Positions 6,055 through 11,920 of a DNA stretch of 11,920 bases are shown piece by piece. The stretch is taken from NCBI GenBank assembly GCA_046262015.1, contig JBHENN010000085.1:1-11920 (forward strand), read 5' to 3'. The stretch comes from JBHENN01 sp046262015. GTDB lineage: Bacteria > Actinomycetota > CADDZG01 > WHSQ01. Each line of letters begins with the position of its first letter. Within the stretch, counting starts at the first letter, position 1. A program made the translations under genes and the position numbers. The notes beneath the pieces were generated by a model. It did no database searches and had not been told where the DNA came from. It saw only the letters and a program-made list of their open reading frames with translations.

Positions 6055-6888
6055 TCACTTGAGGAGGCGTGAGAGCCTGCGGTCGGCCAGCACCTTGCCG
6101 TCGGTCTGGCACGCCGGGCAGTAGGTCACCTCGTGGGACTCGTAGGACACTCGCCGCAACGTCTCGCCGCACCGCGGGCACGGCTCGCCGTGGCGACCGT
6201 GGACCGCGAACCGTCCTCCGAGCTTCGCCGGGAGACCTCCGGTGCGCGCCCGCTCTCGTTCCAGGGCTTCGGCGAGCACCTCGTCCACCGCCTGCACCAC
6301 CCGTTCACGCTCCGCGCTCGACAGTGACTTCAGCGAGTCGTAAGGCGACAGAGACGCGTGATGCAGGATGTCGTCGGCGAACCCGCGGCCGATGCCGGCC
6401 ACCATTCGCTGGTCGCGCAGGAGGGTGTGGATCCGCCGGCCGTCGGTCCCGGTCGCCATCAGCTCGGCGAACCCGGGCGAGCCGGGTTCCGGACCGAGGC
6501 CGGCGAGAGGTCCGTCATCTCCCTCCGCCAGGATCCAGATGCCGGCCTTGCGCTCGGTCCCGAACTCCTTGACGAGCACGGACGGACGCCCTTCGAAGCG
6601 CACGCGCCCCACGCCCATCTTGGACCGGGTGGTCTTGGGCGGGTCCTCGATGTCGATGCGGCCTCCCTGAGACAGATGGATCAGCACCCGCGGCCCACCC
6701 AGATCGAACACGAGGAACTTGCCCCTGCGCCCCACCCCGGCCAGGAGGGAACCGGCGACGTCCTCTGGCGCGGGCGCGAAGGTCTTGAGGGCGGAGAACT
6801 GGAGGAGGTCGATGCTCCGCAACGCGCTGCCGTGGAGAAGGTCGTTCAACCTTTCCGACAGCGCCTGCATCTCGGGGAGCTCGGGCAC
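6055..6888 (-). CDS. Fpg/Nei-family DNA glycosylase (base-excision repair)
   Basis: A 277-residue bifunctional DNA glycosylase/AP lyase that removes oxidised bases. The N-terminus is P-E-L-P-E after the initiator, giving the catalytic P2 and E3. K57 in G-R-R-G-K-F is the beta-hairpin catalytic lysine. The helix-two-turn-helix segment is around 160-185 (G-I-G-R-G-F-A-D-D-I-L-H-H-A), and the zinc finger is C237-x2-C240 ... C257-x2-C260. Two DNA-phosphate contacts of E. coli MutM are changed: N168 becomes R168 and R258 becomes H252. The chain continues 17 residues past the last zinc cysteine, whereas MutM ends almost at once. This fits a divergent actinobacterial Fpg/Nei subgroup, so preference for 8-oxoguanine or oxidised pyrimidines cannot be assigned. 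The start is GTG, six bases after TAGAGT, with no Shine-Dalgarno sequence. It diverges from hom across 37 bases. Confidence 0.93.
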   Translation of the reverse strand: MPELPEMQALSERLNDLLHGSALRSIDLLQFSALKTFAPAPEDVAGSLLAGVGRRGKFLVFDLGGPRVLIHLSQGGRIDIEDPPKTTRSKMGVGRVRFEGRPSVLVKEFGTERKAGIWILAEGDDGPLAGLGPEPGSPGFAELMATGTDGRRIHTLLRDQRMVAGIGRGFADDILHHASLSPYDSLKSLSSAERERVVQAVDEVLAEALERERARTGGLPAKLGGRFAVHGRHGEPCPRCGETLRRVSYESHEVTYCPACQTDGKVLADRRLSRLLK

Positions 6889-6894
6889 GGGGTC

Positions 6895-6900
6895 ACTCTA
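6895..6900 (-). promoter_or_regulatory. Candidate leaderless -10 box for the fpg-like gene
   Basis: On the minus strand TAGAGT (TAnnnT) ends exactly six bases before the GTG start at 6888. No Shine-Dalgarno sequence exists, so transcription probably begins at the start codon. Confidence 0.5.
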
Positions 6901-6910
6901 GAGCCCCGCT

Positions 6911-6919
6911 TGATACCTT
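6911..6919 (+). promoter_or_regulatory. Extended -10 promoter of hom, leaderless
   Basis: TGATACCTT combines an extended TGn with TACCTT (TAnnnT), ending six bases before the ATG at 6926. There is no Shine-Dalgarno sequence. The 37-base divergent region leaves room for little else, so hom is probably translated from a leaderless mRNA. Confidence 0.55.
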
Positions 6920-6925
6920 GACTCG

Positions 6926-8218
6926 ATGAGATCTTCGGTGCGGGTAGGGCTGCTCGGTTTCGGGGTGGTCGGCAGCGACGTGGTGCAGCTCCTACGCGAG
7001 CGCGCTTCGGACCTCGCGCTGCGCGCCGGCCTGCCGGTCGAGCTGGAGCGCGTCGCGGTGCGCGACACAGGGAAGGCCCGGACGGTCGAGCTGCCGCCGG
7101 AACGCGTCACCGCCGACGCCTTCGCCCTCGTCAACGACCCGGCGATCGACGTGGTAGTTGAGACGATCGGCGGGACCGGAGCGGCGCGCGAGTTGGTGCT
7201 GCAGGCATTGAAGGCCGGGAAGCCTGTCGTCACCGCCAACAAGGAGCTCCTCGCTACCTGCGGTCAGGAGGTCATGGACGCGGCCGAGCGCGCCGACGTC
7301 GATCTCTTGTTCGAGGCCGCGGTCGGCGGAGGGATCCCGATCATCCGACCGATGAAGGAGTCGCTAGCCGGCGATCGCGTCCACCGGGTCATGGGGATCG
7401 TGAACGGGACCACCAACTTCATCCTGTCGCGCATGAGCGAGCTCGGCGTGCCGTTCGAGGAGGCGTTGGCGGAAGCTCAAGCTCTCGGATATGCCGAGGC
7501 CGATCCATCGGACGACGTGGACGGGGTTGACGCTGCCTTCAAGCTGGCGATACTGGCCTCGATCGCGTTCAACGCGCGGGTTGTCGCCTCCGATATCCAG
7601 ACCACCGGCATCTCGACGATCAGGCCGGCCGACCTCGCGGCCGCCAGGGAGCTGGGTTATGTGATCAAGCTCCTCGCAGTGGCCGAGCTCCAGGACGGAG
7701 CGATCGCGGCCAGCGTCCATCCCGCGATGGTGCCCAGCGTCCATCCCCTCGCCGCCGTCCGCGGCGTCTACAACGCCGTCTTCCTCGAAGCCGAGCGTGC
7801 CGGCGAGCTGATGTTCTTCGGCAGGGGAGCGGGCGGCAGGCCGACCGCGTCCGCGGTTGTCGGTGACGTGGTGGAGATCGCGCGCAACCTCGGCAGCGGC
7901 GGGCGCTCGTCGCGCTGCACGTGCTACCACGACCGCGCCTCGATCCGGCCCCCGGAGGACACCCCCGTCAGGTACTACGTGGTCCTGTCCGTGGTGGACG
8001 AACCGGGCGTTCTGTCCGAGGTCGCCGCCGTGTTCGCACGCAACGAGGTCTCGATCGCGAGCGTGCGCCAGGAGGGGCGGGGCGCGGAGGCGACCCTGGT
8101 GCTGATCACCCATACGGCCTCGGAGGGGCGTCACCGCGCTACCTTCTCGGGCTTGCAGCACCTGGGGACGGTCAGGAGCCTGGACGCGACGATCAGGGTC
8201 GAAGGCGCGGGCGACTGA
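6926..8218 (+). CDS. hom: Homoserine dehydrogenase with ACT domain
   Basis: A 430-residue enzyme that reduces aspartate semialdehyde to homoserine with NAD(P)H, the branch step toward threonine and methionine. The N-terminal Rossmann domain has G8-L-L-G-F-G-V-V-G, followed by T-A-N-K106-E. The catalytic domain has G-G-G-I-P-I-I at 134-140, V-N-G-T-T-N-F at 159-165 and the D199-G-V-D-A-A-F-K206 segment, whose D202 and K206 match the catalytic Asp/Lys pair. A C-terminal ACT domain (about 349-425, starting R-Y-Y-V-V-L-S-V-V-D-E-P-G-V-L) is the usual site of threonine feedback inhibition in monofunctional Gram-positive enzymes. No aspartokinase domain is fused. It heads hom-thrC-thrB, and thrC starts five bases after its stop. 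Confidence 0.97.
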   Translation: MRSSVRVGLLGFGVVGSDVVQLLRERASDLALRAGLPVELERVAVRDTGKARTVELPPERVTADAFALVNDPAIDVVVETIGGTGAARELVLQALKAGKPVVTANKELLATCGQEVMDAAERADVDLLFEAAVGGGIPIIRPMKESLAGDRVHRVMGIVNGTTNFILSRMSELGVPFEEALAEAQALGYAEADPSDDVDGVDAAFKLAILASIAFNARVVASDIQTTGISTIRPADLAAARELGYVIKLLAVAELQDGAIAASVHPAMVPSVHPLAAVRGVYNAVFLEAERAGELMFFGRGAGGRPTASAVVGDVVEIARNLGSGGRSSRCTCYHDRASIRPPEDTPVRYYVVLSVVDEPGVLSEVAAVFARNEVSIASVRQEGRGAEATLVLITHTASEGRHRATFSGLQHLGTVRSLDATIRVEGAGD

Positions 8219-8223
8219 AACCG

Positions 8224-9285
8224 GTGACGGCGACCACCACCGGCCGCGGGATCATCGAGCGCTATCGGTCGTACCTGCCGGTGACCCCGGCTACCCCGAT
8301 CGTGTCGCTCGGGGAGGGGGACACGCCCCTGCTTCCGTCCGAAAGGTTGTCGGCGCGGGTGGACGCGGAGGTGTGGCTGAAGTACGAGGGGCTGAATCCG
8401 ACAGGCTCGTTCAAGGACCGCGGGATGACGCTCGCCATCTCCAAGGTGGTCGAGGAGGGAGTCGGAGCGGTCCTGTGCGCGTCCACCGGTAACACGAGCG
8501 CGTCGGCCGCCGCCTACGCCGCGCGGGCAGGCATCGTGTGCGGGGTGCTCGTCCCCAAAGGCCACGTCGCGAGGGGGAAGTTGGCCCAGGCGCTCGTCCA
8601 CGGAGCCCGGGTGCTCGAGGTCGACGCGAACTTCGATACCGCCCTCGCCCTCACGAAGCAGGTGGTCGAGTCGCGGCCCGTGCGTCTCGTCAACTCGACC
8701 AATCCCTTGAGGATCGAGGGGCAGAAGACCGCCGCCTTCGAGGTCGTCGAGGCTCTCGGCCGGGCGCCCGACATCCACGTCATGCCGGTCGGCAATGCCG
8801 GCAACATCACGTCCTACTGGCGCGGCTACCGGGAAGCGATGTCGTCGGGGTGGTCCGACGGTCTGCCTCGGATGCATGGTTTCCAGGCAGAGGGAGCGGA
8901 TCCCATCGTGCGGGGCGAGGTCATTGCCGACCCGCAGACCCAAGCCAGCGCGATCCGGATCGACGCGCCGGCGTCGTGGACCGGCGCGCTCCAGGCCGCG
9001 GGTGAGTCGGGCGGCGCGATCGGGTCGGTGTCCGACGACGAGATGATCGAGATGCGAGCTTCGCTCGCGGCCGAGGGCATATTCGTAGAGCTCGCGTCCG
9101 CCGTGGGCGTCGCCGGGCTGCTGCGGCTGAGCGACGCGGGTCGCGTGTCTCCCGGCGCGCTCGTGGTGTGCGTGCTCACGGGCCATGGGCTTAAGGACGC
9201 AGACGGCGTGCTGCCTCATGTCCAAGGCCCGCGACCGGTCGCCGCCGACGTCGCCGCCGTCACGGAGGCCCTCGGTCTCGCGTGA
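8224..9285 (+). CDS. thrC: Threonine synthase
   Basis: A 353-residue PLP enzyme of fold type II that converts O-phosphohomoserine to threonine. The PLP lysine is K64 in G-L-N-P-T-G-S-F-K-D-R-G-M. A-S-T-G-N-T-S-A-S-A at 86-95 is the phosphate/substrate loop, and a G-N-A-G-N glycine loop later binds the PLP phosphate. The length fits the short actinobacterial type rather than the roughly 430-residue E. coli type. The start is GTG at 8224. The frame is open far upstream, but that part overlaps hom and is not ThrC-like. Only five bases separate it from the hom stop and no good Shine-Dalgarno sequence is seen, suggesting coupling to hom translation. Confidence 0.96.
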   Translation: MTATTTGRGIIERYRSYLPVTPATPIVSLGEGDTPLLPSERLSARVDAEVWLKYEGLNPTGSFKDRGMTLAISKVVEEGVGAVLCASTGNTSASAAAYAARAGIVCGVLVPKGHVARGKLAQALVHGARVLEVDANFDTALALTKQVVESRPVRLVNSTNPLRIEGQKTAAFEVVEALGRAPDIHVMPVGNAGNITSYWRGYREAMSSGWSDGLPRMHGFQAEGADPIVRGEVIADPQTQASAIRIDAPASWTGALQAAGESGGAIGSVSDDEMIEMRASLAAEGIFVELASAVGVAGLLRLSDAGRVSPGALVVCVLTGHGLKDADGVLPHVQGPRPVAADVAAVTEALGLA

Positions 9286-9291
9286 CCACGG

Positions 9292-9320
9292 TGGACAATC
9301 CCCGACGTAGCCCGTCTAAT
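9292..9320 (+). promoter_or_regulatory. Sigma70-type promoter upstream of thrB
   Basis: TGGACA (9292-9297) and TCTAAT (9315-9320) each match the consensus -35 and -10 boxes at five of six positions, with an ideal 17-base spacer. Transcription would start near 9327, giving a leader of about 35 bases that ends in a Shine-Dalgarno sequence (GAGG at 9352-9355). It lies just after the thrC stop, so thrB could be transcribed separately from hom-thrC. Confidence 0.6.
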
Positions 9321-9361
9321 CACCTTGCAGCAGAGGCGCTGAATAGGAAGAGAGGTGGTCG

Positions 9362-10243
9362 ATGCCCGCTGCAGTGAAGGTTCAGGTTCCCGCAACCGTG
9401 GCGAACCTCGGACCGGGCTTCGACGCTCTGGGGCTCGCGATCCAGATGCATCTCGAGATCGAGATAGAGCCGCGCCGCGATTCGATCGACATCATGGTGG
9501 AGGGCGAAGGCGCCGAGCTGCTGCCCTCGGACGAGACGAACCTCGTGATCCGCTCGATGGACGCGTTCTTCGAGTTCGTCGGCAGGCGTCCTCCCGGATA
9601 CGCGGTGAGGGTGAGGAACCCGATACCTCTCGCTTCGGGCTTGGGCTCGTCGGCGGCGGCGGTGGTGGGCGGGCTCTTCGCCGCGCGGGCTATCACCGGC
9701 AGGACGGTTCCCCAGAGCGAGATGGTCCAGCTCGCGGTCGGCGTTGAGGGTCACCCCGACAACGTCATGCCCGCGCTGCTGGGTGGCCTGGTCGTGTGCT
9801 ACAGGTCCGCTCCCGAGCCCGACCTCCGCTACTTCCGCCTCGAGCCGAACCAGCGTCTCGTTCCGATCATCGCCGTGCCGGCTCAAGGGTTCGCGACCGC
9901 CGATGCGCGCCGCGCGTTGCCGGGCGAGGTCTCCTTCGAGGATGCTCAGTTCACCGCGTCGCGCGCGGCGCTGCTCGTCGGCGCTCTGACCGCGGGCGCG
10001 GGCTCCGAGGTCCTGGCGGACGCGATGGACGACCGGCTCCACGAACCGCACCGCCTCGCGCTGATGCCCGAGACCGCCGCGGTGCATGCCGCGCTCCGGG
10101 CAGCCCGTCTGCCCGCCGCGCTGGCGGGAGCGGGACCGTCTTTGCTGATCGTCGTTCCCCGACCCGAGGTGGCGATGCGCGCCGAGCAGGTCCGTCGCAT
10201 CTGCAGGGAACGGGCTGCGGGATGGCGCGTGTTCGTCAGCTAG
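9362..10243 (+). CDS. thrB: Homoserine kinase
   Basis: A 293-residue GHMP-family kinase that phosphorylates homoserine with ATP, making the substrate of ThrC. Motif 1 is P-A-T-V-A-N-L-G-P-G-F-D at 10-21. The ATP-binding glycine/serine loop P-L-A-S-G-L-G-S-S-A-A-A is at 89-100. E-G-H-P-D-N-V at 129-135 is the substrate-site segment, and motif 3, L-A-G-A-G-P-S-L-L, is at 254-262. GAGG at 9352-9355 lies six bases before the ATG. Unlike the tightly packed hom and thrC, it is preceded by 76 noncoding bases with its own promoter. In many actinobacteria rho follows thrB; here a minus-strand cupredoxin gene lies 29 bases downstream instead. Confidence 0.97.
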   Translation: MPAAVKVQVPATVANLGPGFDALGLAIQMHLEIEIEPRRDSIDIMVEGEGAELLPSDETNLVIRSMDAFFEFVGRRPPGYAVRVRNPIPLASGLGSSAAAVVGGLFAARAITGRTVPQSEMVQLAVGVEGHPDNVMPALLGGLVVCYRSAPEPDLRYFRLEPNQRLVPIIAVPAQGFATADARRALPGEVSFEDAQFTASRAALLVGALTAGAGSEVLADAMDDRLHEPHRLALMPETAAVHAALRAARLPAALAGAGPSLLIVVPRPEVAMRAEQVRRICRERAAGWRVFVS

Positions 10244-10247
10244 TGGG

Positions 10248-10261
10248 AGCCCGAGGGGGCT
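10248..10261. terminator. Weak stem-loop between convergent thrB and cupredoxin genes
   Basis: AGCCC (10248-10252) pairs with GGGCT (10257-10261) across a four-base loop in the 29-base convergent gap. It serves both directions by position but has only five pairs and no T-tract. Confidence 0.25.
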
Positions 10262-10272
10262 AAGGCAGGCGT

Positions 10273-10704
10273 CTAGGGCTTGATGACCCGCAGCGCCCCG
10301 TTCATCCCCGCGTGGGTCGTGCAGTAGAAGGGGTAACGCCCGGGCTTCAGATGCGAGGTGATGACGAGATCCTCGCCCGGGCCGGCTATCAACCTGGATA
10401 TGAACAGTGCGCGGCCGGTCCTCTTGTTTACCCTGAAGGACTTGATCTGGTGAGCGTTGGCAACCACGCCGCTGTCGAGGTTGACGAAGCGCAGGTCGCT
10501 TCCTCGCTCCATCTGGAGCGGCTCCCCGTAGCACTGCGAATCGAGGCACAACCTCGTCCCGGGGAAGAACACGCCGTTGCTCACCGGCGTCCCTCCTGCG
10601 GCGAAGATGACGTTCTCTTGGTCGTCGCGGGCGGCGGCCGACGACGCCGGTGCCATAGGGAGCGCAAGCGCTCCCACGACGAGCACGCCCACCAGTTTCC
10701 TCAT
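10273..10704 (-). CDS. Secreted blue-copper (plastocyanin-like) protein
   Basis: A 143-residue protein with an N-terminal signal peptide (M-R-K-L then a hydrophobic core at 4-18; probable cleavage after the alanines near 23-25). The mature part is a small cupredoxin. A complete type 1 copper set is visible: H85 in N-A-H-Q, C128 in P-F-Y-C-T-T, H131 and M134 in H-A-G-M. C53 and C58 may form a disulfide. It should carry single electrons outside the membrane or store copper; its redox partner is not in the window. The ATG at 10704 is chosen because it gives the signal peptide. The frame continues upstream into the antisense of nothing recognisable and overlaps the membrane-protein gene. GCTAAT at 10714-10719 lies nine bases before the ATG and could be a -10 box. 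Confidence 0.9.
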   Translation of the reverse strand: MRKLVGVLVVGALALPMAPASSAAARDDQENVIFAAGGTPVSNGVFFPGTRLCLDSQCYGEPLQMERGSDLRFVNLDSGVVANAHQIKSFRVNKRTGRALFISRLIAGPGEDLVITSHLKPGRYPFYCTTHAGMNGALRVIKP

Positions 10705-10743
10705 ACGGGGTGGATTAGCCGTGCCCGGCCCGGCTCCTGCTCG

Positions 10744-10766
10744 CGGGCGCCACCCGGGCGCGCCCG
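10744..10766 (-). terminator. GC-rich stem-loop after the membrane-protein gene
   Basis: Immediately after the stop codon (10767-10769), a seven-pair stem forms between 10744-10750 and 10760-10766 with a nine-base loop. It includes the perfect palindrome CGGGCGCGCCCG at 10755-10766. There is no T-tract. It may separate this gene from the cupredoxin gene downstream. Confidence 0.35.
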
Positions 10767-11531
10767 TCAGGTGCGCGTGGGCGGCGGCGGTGGGGGGGTG
10801 TCGTGGGCGGTGGGGTCCGGATCGGGGCTCGACCGCGAGGCTCGGGTGGCCTGCGCGCCGGCGGCAGGCGTGGGGGCGGCGGTCCCGGTAGTGGTCCCGG
10901 TCGTGTCCGGAGCCGAGGTGGCGACGGGAGGCCGGCTCGTCTGACCCGCGTCGGTCTCCCGCTGGCGCGACTCGAAGGCGTCGCGCTCGAGGCGGGTATG
11001 CCATCGGGCTCCGGTCAGGCCGCCGACGGCGGCGCCGACGAACATCGCAACGACCGCGGCGATGCCGATCCCTATGCCCCAGTCCTGAGGATCGGCGCCC
11101 TGTACGTCCAGGCCGAACCGGGTGAACGGAGGCTCGAGGTCGTAGGCCGCCTCCAGCGAGCCCTCGGAGATGGCCGACGTCACCACGGCGGCAACCGCGA
11201 TCGAGATGAGGACCGCCAGAAGAGCCACCAGCAGCCCGTTGAGCAATCCCGCTCCGCGCGCCATGCGTCCCGCGGCGTAACCGCCCCACAGGTAGGAGAG
11301 GAGCTGCGCGAGGACCAGCGCGGTTCCGGCCCCGACCACAGAGCTCAACGCGTCGCCTTCCGGCGCCTCGATGTCGATCACGCCCAACGCCGCAAGCAAG
11401 GCGGTCACCAGCGCCGACAGGATCACCATCGATCCGAACGCCACGACGACGCCGGTCAGAACCGCTCCCCACGAAAGACCGCCGCGAGCGGCCAGCGCAG
11501 GGTTGACATCGGGCATGTGGCGAGAGGACAT
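10767..11531 (-). CDS. Four-helix membrane protein with Pro/Thr-rich tail
   Basis: A 254-residue integral membrane protein of no assigned function. Four hydrophobic helices are visible at about 20-50, 62-88, 95-121 and 151-174. They are rich in Gly/Ala, with small-residue patterns such as G-G-Y-A-A-G (83-88). The first begins with L-S-W-G-A-V-L-T-G, a pattern I associate loosely with TIGR04086/YrzE-like membrane proteins. After helix 4 comes a charged stretch (about 176-195), then a low-complexity Thr/Ala/Pro tail ending in a run of six prolines, probably disordered. The start is well supported by AAGGAGG (11537-11543) five bases before the ATG. It diverges from the cDPG synthetase homologue and precedes the cupredoxin gene on the same strand by 62 bases. 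Confidence 0.8.
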   Translation of the reverse strand: MSSRHMPDVNPALAARGGLSWGAVLTGVVVAFGSMVILSALVTALLAALGVIDIEAPEGDALSSVVGAGTALVLAQLLSYLWGGYAAGRMARGAGLLNGLLVALLAVLISIAVAAVVTSAISEGSLEAAYDLEPPFTRFGLDVQGADPQDWGIGIGIAAVVAMFVGAAVGGLTGARWHTRLERDAFESRQRETDAGQTSRPPVATSAPDTTGTTTGTAAPTPAAGAQATRASRSSPDPDPTAHDTPPPPPPTRT

Positions 11532-11536
11532 CCTTG

Positions 11537-11543
11537 CCTCCTT
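11537..11543 (-). promoter_or_regulatory. Ribosome binding site of the membrane-protein gene
   Basis: AAGGAGG on the minus strand lies five bases before the ATG at 11531, an almost perfect Shine-Dalgarno match that fixes the start. Confidence 0.8.
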
Positions 11544-11609
11544 CGTAGACGCGGCATGCTCCTGCTCTTAAGGTTTCCCCCTGCCAGCTTCTCGAATCCC
11601 CGGTGCGCC

Positions 11610-11615
11610 AGGAGG
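11610..11615 (+). promoter_or_regulatory. Ribosome binding site pointing to an ATC start codon
   Basis: A perfect AGGAGG lies five bases before ATC at 11621, with no ATG, GTG or TTG in the usual window after it. It is the main evidence that translation of the following gene begins at ATC. Confidence 0.55.
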
Positions 11616-11620
11616 GACCG

Positions 11621-11920
11621 ATCAGATCTGTCGTCGTCGTGGACGGAGAGCATTATCCGCCGGTGGTCGAGGCCGCGCTCGAGGAGCTCGCCGCCCAGGG
11701 GCGCGAGATCCTCGCAGCGGTGCTCGTAGGAGGGATCGAGAAGCTCCCGGCAGGAGGTGTGGACGCGTTCGGGGACGTCCCGGTGAGGGCCGGAGACGAC
11801 CCGCGCAGGACGCTGGAGGGTGCGATCCGCGAGCTCCGTCCGGAGGTCGTGGTCGATCTCTCGGATGAGCCGGTGCTCGACTACCGGCGGCGTCTGGCCC
11901 TCGCGGCGATCAGCCTCGGT
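11621..11920 (+). CDS. Cyclic 2,3-diphosphoglycerate synthetase homologue, N-terminal part (runs off the window)
   Basis: The first 100 codons of a protein matching the N-terminus of cyclic 2,3-diphosphoglycerate synthetase. That enzyme, best known from thermophilic methanogens, uses ATP to close 2,3-diphosphoglycerate into the cyclic form. Recognisable segments are V-V-V-V-D-G-E-H-Y-P-P-V-V at residues 4-16, the L-V-G-G-I-E-K-L loop near 35-42 and V-V-V-D-L-S-D-E-P-V-L near 76-86. Bacterial homologues exist and their physiological role is unclear. Start choice: AGGAGG at 11610-11615 points to ATC at 11621, giving I-R-S-V-V-V-V-D, which fits where I expect homologues to begin. The only in-frame ordinary start upstream is GTG at 11603, which would put the AGGAGG inside the gene. 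The 3' end is beyond the window. Confidence 0.8.
   Translation, partial: MRSVVVVDGEHYPPVVEAALEELAAQGREILAAVLVGGIEKLPAGGVDAFGDVPVRAGDDPRRTLEGAIRELRPEVVVDLSDEPVLDYRRRLALAAISLG

Noticed and set aside
7921..8223. Possible N-terminal extension of ThrC overlapping hom
   Set aside because: The in-frame upstream part overlaps the hom ACT-domain coding region and is Arg/Gly-rich. ThrC similarity begins right after the GTG at 8224.
10803..11729. 308-codon plus-strand frame over the membrane-protein gene
   Set aside because: It is Gly/Arg-rich without motifs and overlaps both a membrane protein with clear helices and a good ribosome binding site, and the cDPG synthetase start.
1..11920. CRISPR arrays, insertion sequences, phage genes
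   Set aside because: No regularly spaced repeats, terminal inverted repeats with transposase, or phage structural genes were seen.

Overview
The window is a high-GC, gene-dense bacterial chromosome segment. Its core is a threonine/lysine biosynthesis neighbourhood in the order argS - lysA - hom - thrC - thrB. This is the classic actinobacterial order, where rho usually follows thrB. Other actinobacterial signs are the strong G/C third-position bias, GTG starts, and TAnnnT -10 boxes placed only six bases before start codons, which suggests leaderless transcripts. The divergent ArgRS, the unusual Fpg/Nei glycosylase and the bacterial cyclic 2,3-diphosphoglycerate synthetase homologue suggest a deep-branching or uncultured actinobacterial lineage rather than Streptomyces or Mycobacterium. 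That placement is an inference.

Left part (1-1800): a small cupin gene overlaps the start of an unrecognised secreted-protein gene. A noncoding stretch follows, carrying a tRNA-Arg(CCG) on the minus strand. A decayed copy of the tRNA 3' end lies 99 bases downstream of the tRNA, and an 8-bp hairpin sits just before its 5' end.

Middle (1797-6041): a stand-alone CheY-like receiver protein, arginyl-tRNA synthetase, a PhzF-family protein and diaminopimelate decarboxylase (LysA) run on the plus strand with short gaps. The ArgRS is full length and otherwise well conserved, but the catalytic HIGH tetrapeptide is replaced by N-V-V-S and the KMSKS loop reads K-A-S-K-R. An Fpg/Nei DNA glycosylase on the minus strand (6055-6888) converges on lysA and diverges from hom.

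Threonine part (6926-10243): homoserine dehydrogenase with a C-terminal ACT domain, threonine synthase and homoserine kinase. Together they convert aspartate semialdehyde to threonine, while LysA makes lysine from meso-diaminopimelate, the other branch of the same pathway. thrB has a good sigma70-type promoter of its own.

Right part (10273-11920): a secreted type 1 blue-copper protein and a four-helix membrane protein lie on the minus strand. Divergent from them is the 5' part of a cyclic 2,3-diphosphoglycerate synthetase homologue, which runs off the window. Its best-placed start is an ATC codon behind a perfect AGGAGG. No insertion sequence, prophage gene, CRISPR array or replication origin was seen.
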